Shown here piece after piece: positions 47,901 through 59,400 of a stretch of 64,000 nt of DNA. Position 1 is the stretch's first letter; every line of letters starts with the position of its first letter. A program made the position numbers and the translations under genes. A model generated the notes under the pieces. That model was given only the letters and a program-made list of their open reading frames with translations. It had not been told where the DNA came from and did not search any database. Source of the stretch: Parapristionchus giblindavisi (taxonomy: Eukaryota > Nematoda > Chromadorea > Rhabditida > Diplogasteridae); assembly GCA_943737045.1 (NCBI GenBank), contig CALSFV010000079.1, positions 276,001 to 340,000 of the forward strand, written 5' to 3'.

Positions 47901-48554
47901 CATTGTGTGGCGGATCTTGACATGATCTCAACTTGTTTATCTTGATCTTTTTTTCATAAACAGAATCATTCTCGTTCTATTATTGATATTTGAAAAATGA
48001 TCAAAGATCAATCATTTCTAGATATTTCTCTAGCATACCATAATCATTCTCATTAGTCAAACCCTACCCACTCCATCCACCAATTTTCCCGTGTCCCCTA
48101 TTCATTCACACCTTTACCTTCCCCTATATTGACAGCATGACGCAACATGGATATGACTCTATCGAAGCATAGATAGCCCACGGGGAATGACATTGGGTTG
48201 CTCATCCATCTTTGCATATACACAGGTTTATAAGTGTCAAATCTCACTTCATAAACTATTATATGGATCATATCCATTTCTCATTATTTATGCTCTGTTC
48301 CTCTAAGTATTTCTTATTTAAACCCTTTCACTCAATCACAAATTTAATATCTTTTACTGAACCTTTAAAAAATTTCATTTTTTAATCTAGATTCTTCCAT
48401 TCACCCACAACTTTATTTCTTTTGCAGGCACTTTACCTATTTCACGTTGTCGTGTAATTCAAAATTCACTTGATCATATTCTCTCTCTTTTGTCCTTTTT
48501 TTCCATTTTTAAAATAAAACAAATTATTTTATGTTATTAATTTCAGTGAGATAC

Positions 48555-50120
48555 ATGTACTCCGATCGTGCTAACTCTTCCTATAGATACAGTAATAAGA
48601 ATGATATCGAATCGCTCAAGGAAAGAATACGAATAATGAAGATGGAGGATGAGGTAAATATTACAGAATTAAAACTGTCCGAACAATACAAATTCCGCTA
48701 TTTGCCGCGCAATACTCAGACTCCGCCCACTTCTTCGCGCGACATACCATTTTCTCTTATTTCATCGATTTTTATGGCGTCTTCTCGTCATTTAATTCAG
48801 CTTTCAGCAAAAATAAAATTATATGCATTTACAAAACGTTCGGAAAAACCTCCCGAAATTAGGCGAAAATTTTGGAGTGCGTTTTTCTCAACGGTGGAGA
48901 AGTTTACTATATTTGGCATTTGCGCGATGTATGCAAAACTTTTGTAATTCTATAATATATCATTTCACATGTAAAATAACGCAGTTTATTGTTTTAGGAA
49001 ATCGAAAGAGAAGAAATTACGGTAGAAAAAGTAAAAGTAGAAGAAAGAACAGAAAGAGATGAGGCCAAGATAGAGAAAGAAGATAAACAGCCTCAACGTC
49101 CCTTTAACTGTAGAGTACGGTAGGTCATATTGATTGATATTCTGGATTAGATATGTTAAGTATTAATTGATTTCAGGATCTTTACTCGTTCTTCGCAACC
49201 ACAGAAAACATTGAAAAGTGGAACCGATAATGTGGGGAAACATGCTGTTTATCAAAGGTTAATCATTTCTAGACATTTTAAGATCAAGTGAAACCTATTT
49301 GCAATCATTATACATCAAAGATGTCTTAAAATTCTAGATATATTTACTTTTCAATTCAGGAGACAAGCCCCGGTCGCTAGCTCCGGAGTGATCTCAACTG
49401 ATACTCCAAAAGAACTTCCTGTTGCCCTGAACAAAACGAATGACTTTACTAATAGAGAATATAGAAGCAGACGTAGCACGGTTTGTTCTTTTTGCTTTAT
49501 CGATGTTTCAATCAAAGATATAAAATATGTTTGTATATAATGACAGATAACCAGTGGCCGTATGCAAGAACAACGGGAAAACAGTTTTCCGGGAAAATGT
49601 GACGTCATTAGCGTAGGCGGAGGATTTTTGGAAGTCGCCCCCGCCTACGCTGATGACGTCACATTTTCCCGGAAAACTGCTCTTGCATACGGCCACTGGG
49701 CTACATAAGGGCGAGACAAAATATAATAATGCAATCAAAACAATGTAAATTCTTTCCTGTTTCAGTCCTCTACCGACTCGCTGTCGTCTGTATCTGATAC
49801 TACGACGTCGTCTGGATTTCACTCTCAATCATCTTCAAGTGAAGAAAATGAAAGAGTATTCAGAGATTGGCACTACTACGAATACATGAGAAAAGAAAGA
49901 ATTGAAGAGATTCAGAAGATCAGGAAAGACCCTACGTAAGAAATTTTACTTTATTGCCCAGTTTACTTGAGTAATCTGAAAATTTACAACTATTAGTAGT
50001 TTAATTTTAAATTGTTTATATTTCAGTTATGCCCATTCAATCGTTTGCATTCGTCGAGCTGCCATCAGTGGTTACGACATCAAACAATTATGTCATGAAG
50101 CTTCTCTATTGGAGATTTGA
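48555..50120 (+). CDS. Acidic, serine-rich intracellular protein, right palindrome arm
   Basis: Exons: 48555-48653, 48998-49119, 49177-49257, 49360-49480, 49766-49935, 50027-50120; 687 nt, 228 aa, phases consistent. ATG at 48555 follows a TTTCAG acceptor by 8 nt. It is the inverted duplicate of the gene at 45102-46461: same exon order and boundaries, same start MYSDRANSSYRYS and end LCHEASLLEI. Substitutions are scattered, many of them changing amino acids in the charged region. Intron 1 is longer here (about 340 nt) because of extra unassigned sequence. Predicted soluble, low-complexity protein; function unknown. Confidence 0.7.
49549..49702. mobile_element. Foldback MITE, CCAGTGGCCGTATGCAAG, right palindrome arm
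   Basis: Same element at the corresponding intron of the right-arm gene; also contains TGACGTCA boxes in both arms. Confidence 0.85.
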
Positions 50121-50759
50121 CTTCTTCATCATCAACTTCTTCATTTCAATATCGATTATTCTGATCGACTCATTATTCATTCCCTTCATATCTTTTATAA
50201 AGTCAAATTCTTCATAATCATACCCATATCGATACTTTTTTCACACCTTTGATGTCTTTTATAAAGACACATTTCATCGAATGAATTTCATAATCTTTTT
50301 TTGTACTCACGAATTCATCATTATCGTTATGCTCATTTAATAACAATAAATACTTAAAGCCATTGAATTTATTCTACTTGCAACATTGACAATCAAGGGA
50401 ACTTAAAAATATTTGTTTTAATACAAAAAAATCCTTTTCACAATGTGGAAAATTCAATTTGCTCATTGAGCTCAGGTACACTGATACACTTTCCTTCTAA
50501 ACCATTTTCTCCTCTGTGTCAAGCATATCTTTTGACTTTCACTGCACTTTCAATCGATCCCTTTGGCGCCTATCGTGCAATTTATCGGCGTATTCCTTTG
50601 ACGCCGCGCCCATAGGGCACGAGATCGAGTCAGTGTTAGGCGCCGGCGCTCGCGCCCTTTGATCGAGCCGAGCGGAAAGGGGCGTGATACAGGTGATATA
50701 TTAAACGGATAGAGGATTGAATACATAATCATTTATCATAGTATATCCAATCATCCATT

Positions 50760-51873
50760 ATGAACATCTTGGTCATTCTTCTGTCTATCCTCGTGATCAC
50801 TAGCAAAGTAAGCACTTCATCTTAATTCTTAAGTTTTGTTCCTAAATCCTAAGTCTAACTAAGTGATGTTAAGGTTACAAGCAACAGTTACTCTCTCCGA
50901 ATCAAGCTGAGTACAACCACTCCGTCTACCGTATACATCTGGGTTTCCGAGTATGATATCGATTCATCGATTCTAAAAAGGCAATTATCGATCAATAATA
51001 TCAAATTGATTAATATTGACTACCGCGCCACTCGTCCTGAGGTAATGTTTATCGATTATTCTCTGAAGATCAAAGATCAATGTTATCCATTCTAGGGAAA
51101 TCTCACGATTTCGATCAAACTTCCCTCTCAAAACGTGTCAGATGTTCGTTCTCTTCAATTGCACAAAGGAATTCCAACGATTTTCGTTCTTCCATCAATT
51201 GAGATCGAGTTGATGTTGACCTGTCAAAAGTAAGTTTTATTTCCTTACGCTATGACTTTAAAATATACTTTCTTATCTTTTGGAGAGTTTATCAAGCTAA
51301 AATCAATCGATATTTAATTTATTGATTTTCTAGATTCGTCTATGGTCCCTTCTGTGATTCTCCTGTGCCAGTTTCTACCGTAACCAAGGCAGAAGAATCA
51401 AAGACCATCACGCTCACTAAAAATGAATCACTTTGTGATAAGGATATCACTTATATTATTATCAGTTAGTCATAACTTTCAGTTGAAATAAATCAATAAT
51501 CACAATAGATCAATCGATAATCGTCCATCTCAGGTATCGTAATCGTCGTAATCGTGATGGGAATCATGATTGTCTTCGTCCTTACTATTCTGAAGTTTCT
51601 CCAATCGATAATTGCCATACTACCTCAAGTATCGTCAGTAAAGATGGTGAGGTGTTCATTGGTTTTACACAATATTTACGTATTTCATGTTTGCCTGTAC
51701 TTTCACAGACTTGATATATAATACTATTACATATAATACTAATCACATCATAACATAATCGATCCTTATGATTATAGAGAATTGTCGAGGATTCTGAATC
51801 ACATTCCATCACAGATCATATTGTAGCACAACCAAGGCTGAACGAACTTATCACGAACTTATTGTCTAATTAA
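50760..51873 (+). CDS. Small single-pass membrane protein, right palindrome arm
   Basis: Exons: 50760-50807, 50874-51041, 51096-51229, 51334-51464, 51534-51646, 51778-51873; 690 nt, 229 aa. Signal peptide MNILVILLSILVITSK, an ectodomain with VYIWVSEYDIDSSILKR and LTCQKFVYGPFCDSP, one transmembrane helix in exon 5 and a 50-residue tail. Exon lengths equal the left-arm copy in every case. After SITD the last exon differs by a net 4-nt indel, so the C-terminus reads HIVAQPRLNELITNLLSN instead of the left-arm tail, yet total length is the same. Possibly a degenerate DSL-type ligand; low certainty on that point, high that it is a gene. Confidence 0.78.
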
Positions 51874-52101
51874 TCCCTATTATGTTTATATATACGAAAG
51901 AGATATTTATATTTGATATGTTATTTTGGCCTCTTTAATTCGTTTTATTCTATTGCTTTAATGTACCTTATGTAGTTATCCAACCTCACCCCCCCCCCTT
52001 CGCTTTTGTTTACGAGTCAAAGTAGAAGATGCGATTTTGTCGTATTTGATTTTTAAAATTTCAGTTCTACTCTATCCGGTTCTTTCTTTTAAATTTAATT
52101 G

Positions 52102-52383
52102 TATTGTGCGTATAAAATGTACTTGCATAAGACAATGACAAATGGTGATAACGAACGGAAGTCACAATCGAGAGGCGAGCGAGATGTAGCCTTCTACATC
52201 TCGCCCCTCCTCTCGATTGTCTCTCCGCTGCCTCTCTCTAACCCGGCCGACCTTCGCCGCGCGCTATATTATATATAAAAGAGATCGGCATAGTTTCTGA
52301 ACCATGCAAAACAAGAAAGTCTCTTGTGGGAGTGATTGGCTACTCTCGTACCAAATAAACAAGTGTATTTTATACGGTCAATA
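52102..52383. mobile_element. MITE, TATTGNCCGTATAAAAT family, TATA-box-bearing full copy
   Basis: TATTGTGCGTATAAAATGTA to AAGTGTATTTTATACGGTCAATA. The interior has a TATATAAAAGAGATCG box after a GC-rich block and CCAAATAAACAAG near the right end, so it looks promoter-like. Confidence 0.85.
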
Positions 52384-52494
52384 ATATATGTTCATTATTC
52401 ATTTGCAAACAAAATAAAACATAAGCGTGATCAGTTGTTTCCTTATGGTACAAACAGAATATACAAATAAATAGGTAATTTTCTGGTTAGAAAG

Positions 52495-52707
52495 TATTGA
52501 CCGTATAAAATACACTTCTTTATTTGGTGCGAGAGTAGCCAGGCAGTGTGTTTCTATGTTTAGAGAGGGAATCCAAAAGAGATAGTAGGTAGTTCAGAGT
52601 GAGCGAGGAAGGAAGAGAGGAAACAGTGAGGAGTTGATCGATCGTTCTTTCTCTGTTTAGCAGCCAGTGGCAAGGCAATTATACAAGTACATTTTATACG
52701 GACTATA
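52495..52707. mobile_element. MITE, TATTGNCCGTATAAAAT family
   Basis: TATTGACCGTATAAAATACA to AAGTACATTTTATACGGACTATA, in the opposite orientation to the 52102 copy and 110 bp away. Confidence 0.8.
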
Positions 52708-52784
52708 TACGTATTTCACATGCCAGACTGACTCGACCACCTCAACTTGTCCTCTAACAGATCACAGAAATATAACGGAAAAAA

Positions 52785-54332
52785 ATTCTTTGGCTTGAAT
52801 AATAATAATAATTTATTCACCATAATAGGTAAACATGTAATGAACAAACAATAAATAAATAAATAGTTGTAGTTGTAAAAGTGAAAGATCAATCTTACAA
52901 AAATGTGAGGATGGAGGAAGGGACTAGAGGAGATCGAATATATGAGGAAGATAAGAATAAGAAATGCATGGAACTGATCAGTCATTAATTTTAATTTTAA
53001 AAGCTTATTCTGTTTTCGGGCCGAGTAAGTAAACGTGCCGCTCGCAAGAAGAAACTGTTATGCCTGTATTGGAAACGAGACCCAGCGTCGGAGAAGTTTA
53101 ATCCATTTCTTGTAGCATAGGTTTTAAATAGTGAGATTTATTGTTTGAGATCTTAATTTTTCCTCTTAGTAGTTTCATCGACATTTTTAAGTCGACGTTT
53201 AACCTGCGCTGTTCGAGAGTATCAAGAACGAGTTTTGCATTACGTGCACTACTACTTGTCATATTCTCCCACGAAGATTTGTAGCAACGAGCAAACACTC
53301 TTCTTGTGAAATAATTTTGCACTTTTTCCAATATTTTTATGTCTTTTTTTCTGGTAGGGATTGAATACTGTGCAAGCACTCTCTAGAATAGGCCTAATAT
53401 AGGTTGAATATGCTCTAAAGGCAGCTGGCATCCAAAAATTTCGATTCGAAATAGTTAAAATAGTTGATCTCACGTTGATAAGCTCAAAGAACTATTCAGA
53501 AATATGTATTTGAAAGTTTGAAAAGACCCTCTGGTAAGAAATTGGATTAATGTAGCCTGCTCCACACCACGGGCGAGGTTTCCGAACTACAGTATGCTAA
53601 CTCCATCGAAAAGCTCAAAATAGCCCATTATTGAGTTTTATTCTTCATAATTCCCCACTGCGTATAGAATTATCATCAAAATATTCAATTTCAAGTCGTA
53701 TCCAAAGAGTTGGTGTGTCAATTAGGAAAAGGCTCCCGCTACATGGAGCAGACTGTAGTTTTTTAGCGGCGCCGTTCTCCTTACCAGAGAATTCTTATGA
53801 TATAAGATTTATATATTTCGAAACAGAATTTCAAGCTCTTTTATATGAGATCAACTTGTTTTTCGTTTCCCGGTCCCTTTAAGTAGAATTATCGGGTTAT
53901 TAGTTCTTAGAGCCCGCATAATTATGTGGCAGGCTGATTTCGCTTTGATTGATATTGCTCTACAATGATCCGAGAAAGTCAGGCTTCTTTGAACTATGAA
54001 TCCTAGATCTTTGAATACTTCTTTTTGATTTAGATTAATGCCTCCAATAGTATAGACTCTTGAAGGATTCGCTCTACCTAGGTGTAGGGAGTTACATTTA
54101 TGGGATGCTAGAGGTAATTGCCAGTCGTTTGACCATTTAACAATAGTGTCAACAGCAGTTTGAAGGGGTTGAGGAGGATCCCCACTACTAAATGATCTGT
54201 ATATCTTAATGTCATCTGCATATAGGCGAGCCAGTACACCATCTTTTTGTACCAGTATGGGTAATTCATATGTGAAAATGAGAAAGAGCAAGGGCCCAAG
54301 TACTGAGCCCTGTGGCACTCCACTAGAATGTA
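52785..54332 (-). pseudogene. Second copy of the same LINE, broken
   Basis: Minus-strand RT remnants: [57 protein letters not shown]. Frames change between 53098-53473, and a foreign piece of about 450 bp (53430-53885) splits the thumb region at a TTAA-like site. The 5' part ends at 54332, where unrelated DNA begins. The 3' UTR ends in an AT-rich tail near 52785-52870. Confidence 0.85.
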
Positions 54333-54464
54333 ATCAGAAGCGTAGCTCGATTTTTTTCGCGCATACGAAATTCTTCTGCTCATTTCCAAAATCACGTCTT
54401 ACCTTGGTGCAGCAATGAACTTTCAGCTCAGATTACTGTATTCGGTGCGTCAAAAACTGTGGTT

Positions 54465-55608
54465 ATATCACGCCTGTCACGAGAGAATCGACCTAAAATG
54501 TCTATTTTTCGGAATGGGGCGAAAAACATGAAATGAGTTAGCATCAGTTTTCGGTACCTCTAGGCATGTCCTACCATCCCCCAAAATGCCATTGTGTAAA
54601 TATCATTCTGGGGCTCCCTACACCGGGTCGGTCATCCGGGAACCCAACTTTGAACTATATCTCGGTTTTTTGGTGCATTTCTGTGTAAAACTGTCACGAG
54701 GGTAACCCCCGCTATTTTTCCGAGCTCTATCGATCTAAATAAACCAGAAGTCATGAAAGTGCTTCCGAACGGCGCTACAGTCTAGGACAAATAACTCAAA
54801 ACGTGTCGATTTGGCGCGGACGAGCCTGAAATATGTTATGTAACTTTTCGAGAGCTACAAAATGAGTGGTTTACGTAAAAAAATACGCTAATGCGTTCGT
54901 ATGGTTCATCCCCTTGGAAATTTCCTGATGATTTGAAGTCATTTTCGCCCAACCACAATCTCTCGTTTTTTCACACTCTCTCGCCGGAGAGTGAAAGAAA
55001 TACAGCGAAGAGAAAGGGAGACAATGATATGTCTCATTCCGCACCGCGCGCTCGATACCGTGCGGTGTAGAATGGAATGGAATGGAATGAAACGGAATGG
55101 GCGAGATAGTGTGTAAAACGAGAGATTGTGGGTGTTGAAAATGACTTCAAATCATCAGGAAATTTCCAAGGTGGATGAACCATACGAACGCATTAACGTA
55201 TTTTTTTCGTAAACCACTCATTTTGTAGCCCTCGAAAAGTTACATAACATATTTCAGGCTCGTCTGCGCCGAATCGACAGGCTTTGAGTTATTTTGCCTA
55301 GAGTGTAGCGCTGTTCCGAAGCACTTTCATGACTTCTGGTTTATTTAGATCGATAGAGCTCGGAAAAATAGCGAGGGTTGCCCTCGTGACAGTTTTACAC
55401 AGAAATGCACCTGAACCGAGACATTTGAGTTCAAAGTTGGGTTCCCGGATGACCGACCCGGTGTAGGGAGCCCTAGAATGATATTTACACAATGGCATTT
55501 TGGGGGACGGTAAGACATGCCTAAACAAGAATAAAACTGGAGAGAACTTGTTTTGTATAATTTCTCAAATCCGAGCTTTAGGTCGATTCTCTCGTGACAG
55601 GCGTGATA
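54465..55608. mobile_element. Foldback element with TATCACGCCTGTCACGAG ends
   Basis: Left arm 54465-55000 and right arm 55085-55608 are inverted copies (TCATGACTTCTGGTTTATTT, GGTTCATCCACCTTGGAAAT and so on). The loop contains ATGGAATGGAATGG repeats. Confidence 0.85.
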
Positions 55609-56077
55609 TTTTATAATTATCGCATCCTTTTGTCCTCTCGCCTTTCATTATAAATCGCATAAATATGATAATTGTATCAGCATGAATTAATTATTCCTGC
55701 TGATTGATAGGTATGAGAGCGAGCATTACAAAGAAGCAGAGAGGTAAATAATAACTGTTGACTCTCTATGCTCATCGATCGAAGTGATCCATGACTCATT
55801 GTTAGATAGCATGAAGTGAGAATCGTAGAGAAAGAATGAGATGATGAGATAGCACACGAAACGAGAGAAGTGATGAAAAAGTGTGCAAAATGAGAGAGTC
55901 TAGTATGCCCTGGCATATTGCCAATATCACTCGTTAGATAACGCTCAATCACTCTGCATTGTAAATACGTACTATTTTCCTGTTTCATTTTATTGTTTTC
56001 AGAATACTACTCTCATCGCACTAAGAACAATTCTGCAAATAATTCTTTTTGATTGCACATTGTGCACTTACATAACT

Positions 56078-56415
56078 CACGTTAGTTCAAATTGAGAAAG
56101 AGATAGGAATAGCGGGGCAAGGGAGATGCTGATGCGCCTTTTGCTATCACTGTGGTGCGCTGTTTGGTGTGTTTTCACAGTCTCATAATAATGTGACGGT
56201 AGTTCATTCGTCAGAGCGGCGCACCTCAGACAGGTTTGGTGACGCGGCGGAGAGTGTGACAGAGAGAATCATTTGATGCCATCTCGCACGCACACTCTCT
56301 CTAATGCAGCCCACCAAACCCGCCTGGCATCCGCCTCGCACTCTTAATAAGTTGGAAAACGTGATACGCCCTTCCTTCATTGTTCCCCGCTATTCCAGAG
56401 ACTGGACTAACGTGA
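56078..56415. mobile_element. Foldback element upstream of the ZYG-11-like gene
   Basis: CACGTTAGTTC..GGAATAGCGGGG on the left pairs with CCCCGCTATTCC..GACTAACGTG on the right; further pairing inside (GGCGCACCTCAGACAGG with CCGCCTGGCATCCGCC). Ends 60 bp before the ATG, so it occupies the promoter. Confidence 0.7.
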
Positions 56416-56475
56416 ACTCTACGTTTCCTGTAACTTGAAAAAGTCGACAGAGTCTAACCTCGTATCATGTTTCAG

Positions 56476-59400
56476 ATGCCTTCTGAACTGTGTTTACGTG
56501 ATTTGACCGTAGCTCGAATAGCCCATGCAATCTCAACAAGTCGACCGATTCCTATAAACACAAAGATTCCGGTCGATCTGTCAAATGCGATCGTCCAACG
56601 TATTCGAGAAACTGGCTCGCTTGATATTACCACGATTAAATTCTTGAACACGGATCGATTCACGATATCAAAAGTAAGTACTTATTATTTCAGCAGTTTT
56701 TATGGTCCAATATTAAAGATGGAGATCCGCAAATGTTCATGTAAATCCCTCACATCTCAGGATTTTGGTATTTTCAATGTTTGTTGGGCACTACTTCTGA
56801 ATAGGGTACCAGTCCAAAATAATAGTATAAATTAGAGTTGGTTATTCGGGGGTTGCGGGCCCGCAATAGATTTGTCTTTTTATTGCTGATTGCGGGCCCG
56901 CAGTGCGGTGAAAAATCATTGCGGGCCCGCAAACTTGGAGAGAGGGGAGGGGGAGCGATTGCGGGCCCGCAATAGCATTGCGGGCCCGCAACGAGAGAAC
57001 GAAGGAAAGTGAAGAGAACATAGAAGAACGACCGATCACAAAAAGTAGAGGGTAGGAATAAAGTAGTCGTTGCGGGCCCGCAATCACTTCCCCTCCTCTC
57101 CTTTCCACAGCGTTCTCATGATTTTCAAAGCAAGAACGACCGCTCAACATACAAACTCTCTCGAATACAATGGTCTCTCCTTTGTCTTGCTTTCGAAGAA
57201 AAATGGCTTGGACCAGAATACTGTGTTTCGAGGTTGCGGGCCCGCAATGATTTCACAGAGCATTGCGGGCCCGCAATGCGTGTGCGTTATTGCCAACCCT
57301 AGTATAAATGTCTAATTTAAACCTCTTTTCATTGCTGTTTCTTCATTTTTCATATCATTTTGGACTTGCCGGTGTTCCGGTACCCTATTCTGAAGTAGTG
57401 TCGTTAGTTGCAGGTAGATTTGTCAGGATGCACGTTCGATAAAGAATCCGTGGATGTTATATTGTCACATCCCATTCAAAAATTCTCACTCAATGCCAAG
57501 CATAACGCAGGTTGGATAATCTTGGCGCTAGGTCGGATGAGAACCGATGAATATTAACCGACTCTAACCAATTGCATATGAGAGACAAGCGCTAATGAAT
57601 CGACAAAGTATGCAAATTTCTTATCATCCAATCGGCTATTATTCATCGGTTCTTATACGACATAGTGAAATTATCTTGAATGTATCATTTGCCGAAAATT
57701 ATATCGTTAAACTTGTTTCCGTTTGGTTTCAGCACTCTACATAGACCCGTATAGTATGCCCTCCTTCACGATTCGCAGTGATACTTTGCGATATTGGGAT
57801 GTTGGTGGATTTACCATTATTGAGATGGACGACTTACTAAAATCAGTAAGTGATTTTTCACTTGGAGCAGAATGAACGGAATGATTTATTTGCAGCTGGA
57901 ATCACTACCGAACCTACGTGCTCTCATACTATCAGGGAATTACAAACTAAAAGATGAAACTCTTGAGTCCATCACACAGGTCTATACAATTAATTCTTAA
58001 TTAATAATATCTTTATGGGCGTTTCAGGTAAGATTGATAATGAGATACATAGAGAAATGCATTTAATTGTTATGTTCTCATTTACCATATATATCACGGC
58101 ATTTGAGTGTAGCAAAAATTGAACGATTATGAATACCAAAATGCATCTTACAGAATATTATTTGTAACTAGCGGTTTATTACAGATCAATCCCAATCTGG
58201 AACATCTGGACATATCGCAGTGTATAATGATCAAAAACATTGGTTGTCTGAGCAAACTTCGGAATCTCGAAGTGCTATCCTTAAGAAGAGGTGACTATCT
58301 CCAGAACTGCGATGAGGGACTCTCCGATCTTGCCAATCTTAGAGTGCTCAACATAAGCGATTCGTGCGTTCACGCATGGCAAAATATTCCGCGGTTGGTT
58401 TTACTCAACTAAACCCACAATTCGTGAATCCACCTTAAAGGGAGCGTAACCTCACTCAATGGTCTCTTCATTGCGTACACTATTTTTATGTTCTCTAACA
58501 ACGAGAGAGCATTGCGCGTCGAAGAGACCATTGAGTGAGGTTACGCTCCCTTTAAGATATACTTTGGAGTGGCGCACACCGAGCTAATTTGAAACTCGCC
58601 ATTCTCACAATGCTCTCTCGCTTTCGTTGTCTGCGAGAGGGCATTGCCAGAGCGGTGATTAAAATTTGCATGGGATGTGCCTTTTTTAAAAGATTTTTAA
58701 AATCATTTTTTTAATGTAGATCTGTAAATACATTGTTCCAGGCCTGATCCAATTCAAACAATGTTCAAGTATATCGTCACTAGAGATGAGTGCATTTGGC
58801 CCAAACTGATATCCCTCGACATTTCGTTGAACGCTTTCAACGGTCTTGATGACGGGATGCTGCGAAAGCTCCTGAATGCCATCAGCGACAAGCACGCTGA
58901 CCTTACGCATCTTAACATTGCTGGTGAGTGATTTATGTCAATCGAATAGTCAGCACGAAGGAAAAGAAGAAAGGGCCGGCCAATCACGCGATGGAGCGAT
59001 TCCTTCCGCAACGCAATCGGTGTCAACTTTCTCAGCGAGGCGAGGAGTAAGAAGTGGAGCGCTATGCATATCAGAGCTCTCATCCCTTGACCTCTGGATA
59101 AATGTGTTCAAATCGTAATCGAATAGTCAGCCGAATGCACATGGCCTCAAAGACTGAAGTGGAATCCTACAGTCGTTTTCAAACAGAAATTAATGCATTA
59201 TAGAGTCTCGCAGCTACTCTGTCCAATCGTGTAACTGACACGTTCTTTCAATCATACAAATACAAGGAATATTCTGTTCAAATTTTTGCGTGGTAATCAA
59301 TTGCAAAACTTAAGAGAGTGGGCTCAAAATCGTATTTATTGTTCGAGTTAAAGTAAATTATGTGAAATAACAAAATAATTATTCCCAATATTCTCATTTA

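Larger units (their letters stand above)
47960..52060 (+). repeat. Right arm of the gene palindrome
   Basis: Inverted duplicate of 43055-46960. The spacer between arms is about 1 kb (46960-47960) and is not symmetric. The upstream region of the right membrane protein gene (50550-50670) has the same GGCGCC-rich foldback as the left arm. Confidence 0.88.

Noticed and set aside
48661..48947. Extension of the right-arm acidic protein into intron 1
   Set aside because: The frame continues past a good donor, but the left-arm copy lacks this sequence and splices at the equivalent site.
43055..52060. Palindrome as an assembly artefact
   Set aside because: Not excluded, but the arms differ at many positions and the spacer is unique, which argues against simple duplication of reads.
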